Positions 7,863 to 15,078 of a DNA stretch of 64,000 nucleotides are shown piece after piece. The stretch spans positions 1,922,001 to 1,986,000 of the forward strand of contig NZ_JAQIIX010000002.1 of assembly GCF_036946495.1 (NCBI RefSeq), in the 5' to 3' direction. The notes beneath the pieces are model-generated. The model was not told where the DNA came from. It searched no databases and saw only the letters and a program-made list of their open reading frames with translations. Origin of the DNA: Mycolicibacterium neoaurum. Its GTDB lineage: Bacteria > Actinomycetota > Actinomycetes > Mycobacteriales > Mycobacteriaceae. Within the stretch, counting starts at the first letter, position 1. Each line of letters opens with the position of its first letter. Position numbers and translations under genes: made by a program.

Positions 7863-9001
7863 AGCTGAAGAAGATCGCCACGCGTGCCGTGGCGCTGGCC
7901 GTCGCCGGGTTGATGCTCACCGGGTGCGGGCAGTGGCGAGGTATCGCCAATGTCCCGCTGCCCGGTGGCCCCGGCACCCAGGACGGCAGCACGACGATCT
8001 ACATCCAGATGCCGGAGACGTTGGCGCTCAACGCCAACAGCCGGGTCCGGGTCGCCGATGTGTTCGTCGGCCGGGTGCGCAAGATCGAGCTGAAGAACTG
8101 GACGCCGTTGCTGACGGTGGACCTGGAGCCCGGCGTCGAGTTGCCCAAGAATGCGCTGGCGCGCATCGGGCAGACCTCGCTGCTGGGTTCCCAGCACGTC
8201 GAACTCGACGAGCCGGACGACCCGTCGCCGGAAAAACTGCGCAACGGGGACACCATTCCGCTGGAACGATCATCGGCGTTTCCCACCATCGAGCGGACGC
8301 TTGCCAGCATCTCGGGCATCCTGACCGGCGGCGGCATCCCGAACATCGAGGTGATCCAGAACGAGGTGAACGCCATCCTGACCGGGCGTTCCGGTGAGAT
8401 CCGGGAGCTGTTGAACCGGCTGGACACCTTCACCTACGAGATGAACCAGCAGCGTGAGGACCTGACGCGCGCCATCGACTCGACCAACCGGCTGCTCGGT
8501 ATCGTCAGCAAGCGCACCGAGACCCTGGACCGCGTGCTCACCGAATTCCCGCCGCTGATCAAACATTTCGCCGATACCCGGGACCTGTTCGCCGATGCGG
8601 TGACCTCGCTCGGGCGGCTCAGCGCGACGGCTGACGAGACGCTGAGCAACACCAACGCGAACCTGAACACCAACCTGAAGAATCTGCAGCGGCCGCTGCG
8701 GGAGCTGGCCAAGGCTTCCCCGTATCTGGTCGGTGCGCTCAAGCTGCTGCTCACGGTGCCGTTCAACATCGAGAACATCCCGAAGGCGATCCGCGGTGAC
8801 TACATCAACGTCTCGCTGACCATCGACCTGACGCTCAGTGCCATCGACAACGGCTTCCTGTCGGGTACCGGTATCTCGGGCATGCTGCGGGCGCTGGAGC
8901 AGGCCTGGGGTCGTGATCCGGCGACGATGATGCCGGACGTGCGGTTCACCCCCAACCCGAACAGTGCGCCCAATGGTCCGCTGATCGAAAGGTCGGAGTG
9001 A
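7859..9001 (+). CDS. mce1E: Mce1E (LprK), lipoprotein subunit of the Mce1 importer
   Basis: The protein has 380 residues (M. tuberculosis LprK 390). The signal peptide ends in the lipobox LTGC with the acylated cysteine at residue 23, so the mature protein is a lipoprotein rather than a transmembrane-anchored subunit; this is typical of all Mce E proteins. The MlaD domain (ALNANSRVRVADVFVGRV) lies at about 56-73, followed by the helical region. The gene overlaps mce1D by 4 nt and mce1F follows after 3 nt. Confidence 0.94.
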   Translation: MKLKKIATRAVALAVAGLMLTGCGQWRGIANVPLPGGPGTQDGSTTIYIQMPETLALNANSRVRVADVFVGRVRKIELKNWTPLLTVDLEPGVELPKNALARIGQTSLLGSQHVELDEPDDPSPEKLRNGDTIPLERSSAFPTIERTLASISGILTGGGIPNIEVIQNEVNAILTGRSGEIRELLNRLDTFTYEMNQQREDLTRAIDSTNRLLGIVSKRTETLDRVLTEFPPLIKHFADTRDLFADAVTSLGRLSATADETLSNTNANLNTNLKNLQRPLRELAKASPYLVGALKLLLTVPFNIENIPKAIRGDYINVSLTIDLTLSAIDNGFLSGTGISGMLRALEQAWGRDPATMMPDVRFTPNPNSAPNGPLIERSE

Positions 9002-9004
9002 GTC

Positions 9005-10558
9005 ATGCTGCTGACCCGAATGATCAAGACGCAGTTGCTCATCTTCGTCGTGCTGACGTTGGTGGCGCTGGTGGTGCTGTCGCTGGGCTACCTGCGGTTG
9101 CCGACGTATGCCGGCATCGGCATGTACCGGCTCTACGCCGACCTGCCGAACTCGGCCGGTCTGTACAAGACCGCCAACGTCACCTTCCGCGGCACCACGG
9201 TCGGCAAGGTGATCGAGGTGGAGCCGACCGAGACCGGTGCCAGGGTCACGATGGACATCAACAACGACACCCAGGTGCCCATCGACGCCAGCGCCGATGT
9301 GCACTCGGTGTCCGCCGTGGGTGAGCAGTTCCTCGACCTGGTGTCCCCCGACAACGTGCCGCAGCACTTCAAGGACGGGGACACCATCACCAAGGGCACC
9401 GTGCCCGCCGAGGTGGGACCCGCCCTGGATTCCGCGGAGCGCGGCCTGGCCGCCCTGCCGGAGGAGAAGATCGGTGTCCTGCTCGACGAGACGGCCAAGG
9501 CCGTCGGCGGGCTGGGCCCGTCCCTGCAGCGCCTCGTCGACGCGACGCAGAACCTCGCCGGTGATTTCCGGGAGAACCTGCCCGCTCTGACCGATGTCGT
9601 CGACAACTCGGCGCCGATCATCGAGTCCCAGGTGAACTCGGGCGACGCCATCTCGCAGTGGGCGGCCAACCTGAACACGATCAGCGCGCAGACCGCGGAG
9701 AAGGATGCCGCCCTGCGCAGCGGGTTGCAGCAGGCGGCGCCGACCGCCGATCAGCTCAACGCCGTGTTCGGTGACGTGCGCGAGTCACTACCGCAGACGC
9801 TGGCCAATCTCGAGATCGTCCTCGACATGCTCAAGCGGTACAACAAGAACGTCGAGCAGGTGCTGGTGGTGCTGCCGCAGGGTGCGGCGATCGCCCAGAC
9901 GGCGACGATCTTCGCCCCGGAAGGTCTGCTGCATTTCGGGCTGGGGATCAACGCGCCGCCGCCGTGCCTGACCGGCTTCCTGCCCGCCTCGCAGTGGCGT
10001 TCCCCGGCCGATACCAAGACCGAGCCGCTGCCATCGGGGCTGTACTGCAAGATCCCCAAGGATGCGCCCAACGCGGTGCGCGGTGCGCGTAACTACCCGT
10101 GCGTCGACGTCCCCGGCAAGCGTGCGGCGACCCCGCGGGAGTGCCGTGGCGAGGAGCCCTATGTGCCGCTGGGTACCAACCCCTGGTACGGCGATCCGAA
10201 CCAGATCGTGGACTGCCCCGCGGCCGGCGCACGGTGCACCCGTCCGGTGAACCCCGGTCAGGTCATCCCGGCGCCGTCGATCAACAACGGGATGAACCCG
10301 CTACCGGCCAGCCAGCTGCCTCCGCCGCAGACCACGCTGCCGACCAGTGACCCCCTCACCCCGCCTGGCCAGGGCACCGTCACCTGCAGTGGACAGCAAC
10401 CCAATCCGTGCATCTACACTCCGGCAGCAGGTCCTTCCGCGGTGTACAGCCCGTCCAGCGGTGAAGTGGTCGGACCCGACGGCGTCAAGTACTCCGTCAA
10501 CAACTCGAGCAATCCAGGAGATAACGGATGGAAGGAGATGCTGGCACCAGCCGGCTGA
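9005..10558 (+). CDS. mce1F: Mce1F, MlaD-domain subunit
   Basis: The product has 517 residues, close to the 515 of M. tuberculosis Mce1F. A long hydrophobic anchor spans about 9-32, an MlaD domain includes NSAGLYKTANVTFRGTTVGK (about 50-69), then comes a helical stalk. The C-terminus is Cys/Pro-rich, with about ten cysteines that may form disulfides outside the membrane. Its 3' end overlaps mam1A by 31 nt. Confidence 0.93.
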   Translation: MLLTRMIKTQLLIFVVLTLVALVVLSLGYLRLPTYAGIGMYRLYADLPNSAGLYKTANVTFRGTTVGKVIEVEPTETGARVTMDINNDTQVPIDASADVHSVSAVGEQFLDLVSPDNVPQHFKDGDTITKGTVPAEVGPALDSAERGLAALPEEKIGVLLDETAKAVGGLGPSLQRLVDATQNLAGDFRENLPALTDVVDNSAPIIESQVNSGDAISQWAANLNTISAQTAEKDAALRSGLQQAAPTADQLNAVFGDVRESLPQTLANLEIVLDMLKRYNKNVEQVLVVLPQGAAIAQTATIFAPEGLLHFGLGINAPPPCLTGFLPASQWRSPADTKTEPLPSGLYCKIPKDAPNAVRGARNYPCVDVPGKRAATPRECRGEEPYVPLGTNPWYGDPNQIVDCPAAGARCTRPVNPGQVIPAPSINNGMNPLPASQLPPPQTTLPTSDPLTPPGQGTVTCSGQQPNPCIYTPAAGPSAVYSPSSGEVVGPDGVKYSVNNSSNPGDNGWKEMLAPAG

Positions 10559-11175
10559 ACCCCACCGACGAAGAGATCCAGGCCGCCGAGCCCGCGGCCG
10601 ACACCGAGAAGGACGCCCAGAAGGACACGGTCACCGATACGGACACCGACAGCGATGCCGGTGCGGCATCCGTTGCCGGACGCCTCGGCGGCGGCTGGGT
10701 GGCCGCCATCGCAGTGGTCCTGATCATCGTTGCGGCCGCCCTGACCGGGGTGGGTTACCTGTTGCTCCAGTGGAACGCACGCAGTGACCAGATCGCCCGC
10801 GACGATGCGGTCGCCCTGCAGGCCGCCAAGGATTGCGTCATCGCCACCCAGGCACCGGATCTGGCGTCGATGGGCGCCGCGCAGGGCCGCATCGTCGACT
10901 GCTCGACGGGAGACTTCGGCGCGCAGGCCGTGTTCTACAGCTCGATGATGATGGAGGCCTATCAGGCCGCCAACGTGCAGGTGGAGGTGGCCGATCTGCG
11001 GGCAGCGGTCGAACGCCACCATGATGACGGGTCGGTCGATGTCCTGGTCGCCGTGCGGACCAAGGTGACCAACAGCGAGACCGCCGACCAGGAGCAGGGG
11101 TACCGGCTGAGGGTCACCATGCAGCGCGACGACGGCACCTACAAGATCGCCAACCTCGTACAGGTCACCACGTGA
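10528..11175 (+). CDS. mam1A: Mam1A, Mce-associated membrane protein (Rv0175-like)
   Basis: The product has 215 residues. An acidic, Asp/Glu/Thr-rich cytosolic segment (about 1-45) precedes one membrane helix at about 52-75, then an extracytoplasmic domain. This fold is shared by Mce-associated (Mam/Omam) proteins that stabilise Mce transporters. ATG at 10528 lies inside mce1F, but a clear CAGGAG just upstream supports it. The position right after mce1F equals that of Rv0175. The stop overlaps the mam1B GTG. Confidence 0.88.
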   Translation: MEGDAGTSRLNPTDEEIQAAEPAADTEKDAQKDTVTDTDTDSDAGAASVAGRLGGGWVAAIAVVLIIVAAALTGVGYLLLQWNARSDQIARDDAVALQAAKDCVIATQAPDLASMGAAQGRIVDCSTGDFGAQAVFYSSMMMEAYQAANVQVEVADLRAAVERHHDDGSVDVLVAVRTKVTNSETADQEQGYRLRVTMQRDDGTYKIANLVQVTT

Positions 11176-12149
11176 CGGCAGTTCTCGACGACGCGGTCGA
11201 GGTGGATCCGCTGTCACAGGAGCCCCCGGCGTCCTTTGGGGCCCGGGCGGCCGCGTTCGGTATCGATGTGCTGTTCGGTGCGGTGCTGATCGGCACCCTG
11301 GCGATGCTGGCCTGGACCGCACCGTTTCTCGGGACGCTGTGGTGGGTCTATACCGGGTTGGCGGTGCTGACCGGGCTGGTGCTGATGGGCAACCGGTGGG
11401 TGCTTCCGGTGCGGACCGGTTGGACGGCGGGCCGGGCGGTCACCGGGATCCGGGTGTACCGCACTTCCGGCGATCGAAACCCGCCCGACACCGGCCGGCT
11501 GCTGCTGCGCGATATCGCCCATCTTCTCGACACCGTTCCGCTGCTGGCGGGCTGGTTGTGGCCATTGTTGGACCGTCGTCGGCGCACCTTCGCGGATCTG
11601 CTGCTGCGCACCGAAGTTCGGCGCGTCGGCGAACCGGACCGCGATGTGCGGCGACCTGTGGCGATCGGTCTGATCGCGGTGGCGTTGGTAGGCATCGGCG
11701 CGTCGACCGCGGGCTATTTCGTGGTGTACCGCGGAGACCGTGCGTTGGAGGATGCTCGCGGTCAGATCGCGGCTCAGGGTGCGGGCATCGTGGAGAAGAT
11801 GCTGAGCTACAACCCCGACACCGCGGAGCAGGATTTCGAGCGAGCCCGCTCGTTGGCCTCCGACAGTTACCGTCCGCAGTTGATCGCCCAGCAGGACGCA
11901 TTGCGCAAGGCCCCGCTGGTGTCCAACGAGTACTGGTCGGTCAACAGCGCGGTGCTGGAGTCGCCGCCGCCGACGACGACCACCGCGTCGATGTTGCTGG
12001 CAATGCAGGGCCAGCGCGGTAGCAATCCCGGCGCGATGCGGTTCATCACCGCGACCGTGCGGGTCGATTTCGTCAAGGCCGGTGATCAGTGGCAGGTGGA
12101 GAACCTGTCGGTGCTGACCCGGCCCCAGATGCAGGCGAGCGGCGGATGA
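11172..12149 (+). CDS. mam1B: Mam1B, RDD-domain Mce-associated membrane protein (Rv0176-like)
   Basis: This 325-residue protein fuses two parts. The N-terminal RDD domain (about 18-150) has the helices FGARAAAFGIDVLFGAVLIG and a second pair near 55-80, with the conserved GRAVTGIRV motif. A further membrane helix (about 160-182) leads into a Mam-type extracytoplasmic domain. Rv0176 has the same fusion and nearly the same length (322). GTG at 11172 overlaps the previous stop as GTGA. It probably assists assembly or stability of the Mce1 complex. Confidence 0.88.
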   Translation: MTAVLDDAVEVDPLSQEPPASFGARAAAFGIDVLFGAVLIGTLAMLAWTAPFLGTLWWVYTGLAVLTGLVLMGNRWVLPVRTGWTAGRAVTGIRVYRTSGDRNPPDTGRLLLRDIAHLLDTVPLLAGWLWPLLDRRRRTFADLLLRTEVRRVGEPDRDVRRPVAIGLIAVALVGIGASTAGYFVVYRGDRALEDARGQIAAQGAGIVEKMLSYNPDTAEQDFERARSLASDSYRPQLIAQQDALRKAPLVSNEYWSVNSAVLESPPPTTTTASMLLAMQGQRGSNPGAMRFITATVRVDFVKAGDQWQVENLSVLTRPQMQASGG

Positions 12150-12697
12150 GCCCGCGCCGCATCGTCGATCCCGCCCGGCCCGAGTACTTCGTGGCGCCGG
12201 AGCGCAGGCCGCTGCGCTGGGGTTTGCCGTTGGTGAGCGGTCTGGTCTCGGTGCTGATGGCCGCCTCGCTGGGCTTCGCCTCCTATTTGGTGGTCACCCA
12301 CGAATCGGACCGGCAGACCGCGATTCGCGATGCCGACGCCCTCGGTTACGTCCGTGCGTTCATGACCTCCTACACGACGCTGGATCCGTTCAACGCCAAC
12401 GACTATGCCGATCGGATCAAGGCCGAGGGCACCGGCGAGTTCGAGACCACCTTCACCGAGAAGCAGAACGAGATCGTGCTGCAGGTGGCTCGCCTTGAGC
12501 CGACCACCGGCACGGTGTTGGAGGCGGGCGTCCAACGGTGGAACGATGACGGAAGCGCCGATGTGCTGGTCGCCACCAAGATGACCAGCACCACGCCCGA
12601 CGGCAAACAGACCATCGAGACCGGAAGTCGTTGGTTGGCAACGGCCATCAAGGAAGGACAGCAGTGGAAGATCAGCCGACTGATTCAGGTGATCTGA
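12146..12697 (+). CDS. mam1C: Mam1C, Mce-associated membrane protein (Rv0177-like)
   Basis: The product has 183 residues (Rv0177 has 184). A short basic N-terminus precedes one membrane helix at about 28-50 (LVSGLVSVLMAASLGFASYL), followed by the Mam extracytoplasmic domain. The frame is open further upstream, but ATG at 12146 overlaps the mam1B stop as ATGA and gives the family length. It is the third of four tandem Mce-associated genes. Confidence 0.88.
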   Translation: MSPRRIVDPARPEYFVAPERRPLRWGLPLVSGLVSVLMAASLGFASYLVVTHESDRQTAIRDADALGYVRAFMTSYTTLDPFNANDYADRIKAEGTGEFETTFTEKQNEIVLQVARLEPTTGTVLEAGVQRWNDDGSADVLVATKMTSTTPDGKQTIETGSRWLATAIKEGQQWKISRLIQVI

Positions 12698-13455
12698 CCA
12701 CCGGGTCCGGAAGCGGGACAGAACCGGGACCCTCGCCGAAGACAAAGTCCGAGGCCAAATCCAAGTCCGAGGCCAAATCCAAGGTCGAGACCACATCCAA
12801 GTCCGAGACCAAGACCGAGGCGTCGGATACCGAGCCGGAGGCGACGGCCGATGAACCGGCCGGCACGGACACTGGCACTGAGCCCGATGCCGAGACCGAT
12901 ACCCAGGCTCAGGCCGAACCGGTGTTGGTGGCGCACCGACCGCCGGGTCGACGCGTCAAGATCCTGGCTGCCGTCGGAGCCGTCGCCGTCGTCGCGGCCG
13001 CCGCCTTCGCCGGTGCCACTGCCGCGCCCTATCTGGTCGACCGTGCGCAGGTGCAGATCAAACTGGATATCGCAGGCACCGCCGCCGATGCGATCAGCAC
13101 CCTGTGGACCTACACGCCCGAGGATATGGAGGCGCTGCCGGACCGCGCCGCGAAGTATCTCGGCGGGGATTTCCAGGTCGAGTACCGCAAGTACATCGAC
13201 GCGATCGCCGCGCCGAACAAGCAGGCGCAGGTGTCGAACAACACGCAGGTCCTCGGTGCCGCGGTCGAATCGATGGACGCGAACAACGCCTCGGCGATCG
13301 TCTACACCAACTCGGTGGCCACCAGTCCGGTCACCAAGAACATCCCGTCCCTGCGCTATCTGTCCTACCGGTTGATCATGGAGAAGCACGGCACCCGCTG
13401 GCTCATCACCCAGATGGACGCCATCACCTCCCTGGACCTCACCCCGCGGCTATGA
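12664..13455 (+). CDS. mam1D: Mam1D, Mce-associated membrane protein with repeat-rich N-terminus (Rv0178-like)
   Basis: The product has 263 residues (Rv0178 244). The first ~95 residues are cytosolic, charged and low-complexity, with tandem six-residue units such as KSEAKS. A membrane helix follows at about 100-122, then a Mam extracytoplasmic domain. I chose GTG at 12664 because an AAGGA lies just before it and it overlaps mam1C by 34 nt, as in the relatives. It is the last gene of the mce1 operon; the next gene has its own promoter. Confidence 0.85.
   Translation: MEDQPTDSGDLTTGSGSGTEPGPSPKTKSEAKSKSEAKSKVETTSKSETKTEASDTEPEATADEPAGTDTGTEPDAETDTQAQAEPVLVAHRPPGRRVKILAAVGAVAVVAAAAFAGATAAPYLVDRAQVQIKLDIAGTAADAISTLWTYTPEDMEALPDRAAKYLGGDFQVEYRKYIDAIAAPNKQAQVSNNTQVLGAAVESMDANNASAIVYTNSVATSPVTKNIPSLRYLSYRLIMEKHGTRWLITQMDAITSLDLTPRL
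12745..12816 (+). repeat. mam1D: Four tandem 18-bp repeats inside mam1D
   Basis: Two exact copies of AAGTCCGAGGCCAAATCC (12745-12762, 12763-12780) are followed by two diverged copies (12781-12798, 12799-12816). They encode KSEAKS, KSEAKS, KVETTS and KSETKT. The repeat stays in frame, so copy-number change would lengthen or shorten the cytosolic tail without a frameshift. Confidence 0.9.
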
Positions 13456-13466
13456 CGTCCTGACGG

Positions 13467-13472
13467 TAGCTT
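13467..13472 (+). promoter_or_regulatory. -10 element TAGCTT of the DUF1275 gene
   Basis: TAGCTT ends 6 nt before the ATG at 13479. The spacing fits a leaderless transcript beginning at or next to the start codon. No clear -35 is visible. Confidence 0.55.
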
Positions 13473-13478
13473 CCTGGC

Positions 13479-14156
13479 ATGGAATCGCCGGTATCGCAGC
13501 GCCGCACGGTCACCGTGCTGCTGCTGCTGACGTTCGCGACCGGTTTGGTCGACGCGGTCAGTGTGTTGGTCCTCGGTCACGTGTTCGTCGCCAACATGAC
13601 CGGCAACGTCATCTTCCTGGGATTCTGGTTCGTTCCGCACTCCGGTGTCGACGTGGCGGCGGCACTGGTGGCCTTCCTCAGCTTCGTCGTCGGCACGATG
13701 GTGGGCGGTCGGATGGTCCGTCACCTCGGGACGATCCGCCGCTGGATGTCGACGGCGTTGACCGTCGAGGTCCTGGCGTTGACAACGCTGGCCACGCTGG
13801 CCGGGACCGGGGTACTGCACTACCACGACGATTCGAAGTTGATCCTCATTGCCGGGCTAGCAGTCACTTTCGGCATCCAGAACGCCGCGGCCCGACAGTT
13901 CGGCATCGCCGAACTGTCCACCACAGTGCTCACCCAGACGATCGTCGGCATCGGCTTCGACAGCAGGCTCGCCGGCGGCACCGGCCAACGCGAGAAGCTG
14001 CGTTACACGGTGGTCCTGACGATGTGTGCCGGTGCTGCCCTCGGTGCCACGTTGACGCTCTACGTCGTCGCGCCCGTCATCGGTCTGGCCGCGGTCATGG
14101 TCGCGACGGCGGGGCTGATCTTCGCGCTCGGACCCGATGTGCAGCGCCCCGACTAG
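13479..14156 (+). CDS. YoaK/DUF1275 family membrane protein
   Basis: A 225-residue, strongly hydrophobic protein with about six membrane helices. The N-terminal segment TFATGLVDAVSVLVLGHVFVANMTGN carries the DUF1275 signature (GxxDAxS...NMTGN). The family is widespread, its substrate is unknown, and some members are annotated as transport-related. It sits 23 nt after mam1D but has its own -10 element, so it is probably not part of the mce1 operon. An SDR gene follows after 9 nt with another leaderless promoter. Confidence 0.85.
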   Translation: MESPVSQRRTVTVLLLLTFATGLVDAVSVLVLGHVFVANMTGNVIFLGFWFVPHSGVDVAAALVAFLSFVVGTMVGGRMVRHLGTIRRWMSTALTVEVLALTTLATLAGTGVLHYHDDSKLILIAGLAVTFGIQNAAARQFGIAELSTTVLTQTIVGIGFDSRLAGGTGQREKLRYTVVLTMCAGAALGATLTLYVVAPVIGLAAVMVATAGLIFALGPDVQRPD

Positions 14157-14159
14157 TCT
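14154..14159 (+). promoter_or_regulatory. -10 element TAGTCT of the SDR gene
   Basis: TAGTCT overlaps the 3' end of the DUF1275 gene and ends 6 nt before the ATG at 14166, the spacing of a leaderless transcript. Confidence 0.55.
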
Positions 14160-14165
14160 GAGCCC

Positions 14166-14996
14166 ATGCCCACAGTTCTGGTCACCGGCGCCGGCCGAGG
14201 AATCGGTCGTGTCATTGCCGAGCAGCTGGCCGTCGCGGGATGGGACGTCATTGCCGGCGTGCGCAACACCGTCGACGGCGCGATGCTGACGGCCACTCAT
14301 CCACAGCGCATCTCATCGGTCATCCTCGATATCACCGACGCTGAGCACATCGCCGCCCTGGACGCCGCCCTTCCCGCGCAGCTGGACGCCGTCGTCAACA
14401 ATGCCGGAATCGTGGTCGCCGGACCGGTGGAGACCGTGACCGCAGACCAGTGGCGGAAACAGCTGGAGGTCAACGTCATCGGCCAGCTCGCGGTGACGCA
14501 AGCCGTGCTGCCGAGGCTGCGCGGCAGCCAGGGCAGGGTCGTGTTCATCTCCAGTGTGAACGGCCGCCTGTCCACACCGATGGTCGGCGCGTACGCCGCC
14601 TCCAAGTTCGCGCTCGAGGCTGCCGCTGACGCGCTGCGAATGGAGTTGCGGCCGTGGAGTATTCCGGTCGTGCTCATCGAGCCGGCGCAGACCGACACCG
14701 ATATGTGGCGCCGCGCGCCTGCGATGGTCGACGATGCGGAAGCGACGCTGTCGCCAGAGCAACGGGCGCTCTATGCCCGACACATCTCCGGTATGCGTAA
14801 ATCGATACCGGTGTCCCAGCGGATGGCGGTGGACCCCAAGCGCGTGGCCGCGGTGGTGGTCAGGGCGCTCACCGAAAAGCGGCCTCGCGCACGCTATGCG
14901 GTGGGGGCCGGCCCGAAGCTGCAATTGGCTTTGCTGACCCGGCTGCCGGCAACCATCCGAGACCGCTTGCTGCGCAGCGTGATGCGCCAACCCTGA
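14166..14996 (+). CDS. SDR-family oxidoreductase
   Basis: A 276-residue classical short-chain dehydrogenase/reductase. The cofactor loop TGAGRGIG is at about residues 7-14, the structural NNAG motif at about 79-82, the catalytic serine lies in VVFISSVNG, and the YAASK active-site Tyr/Lys is at about 144-148. The basic residues after the first strand are few, so cofactor preference is unclear. The substrate cannot be read from the sequence. It stands alone between a DUF1275 gene and a secreted-protein gene on the same strand. Confidence 0.9.
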   Translation: MPTVLVTGAGRGIGRVIAEQLAVAGWDVIAGVRNTVDGAMLTATHPQRISSVILDITDAEHIAALDAALPAQLDAVVNNAGIVVAGPVETVTADQWRKQLEVNVIGQLAVTQAVLPRLRGSQGRVVFISSVNGRLSTPMVGAYAASKFALEAAADALRMELRPWSIPVVLIEPAQTDTDMWRRAPAMVDDAEATLSPEQRALYARHISGMRKSIPVSQRMAVDPKRVAAVVVRALTEKRPRARYAVGAGPKLQLALLTRLPATIRDRLLRSVMRQP

Positions 14997-15078
14997 TGAT
15001 TTCCTGAGCAAAAGCTTCAGACCGCACGTGAGGCGATGCTAAGTTCCTGCCAGAACTCGTCGGGGAGGCATGGGATAG

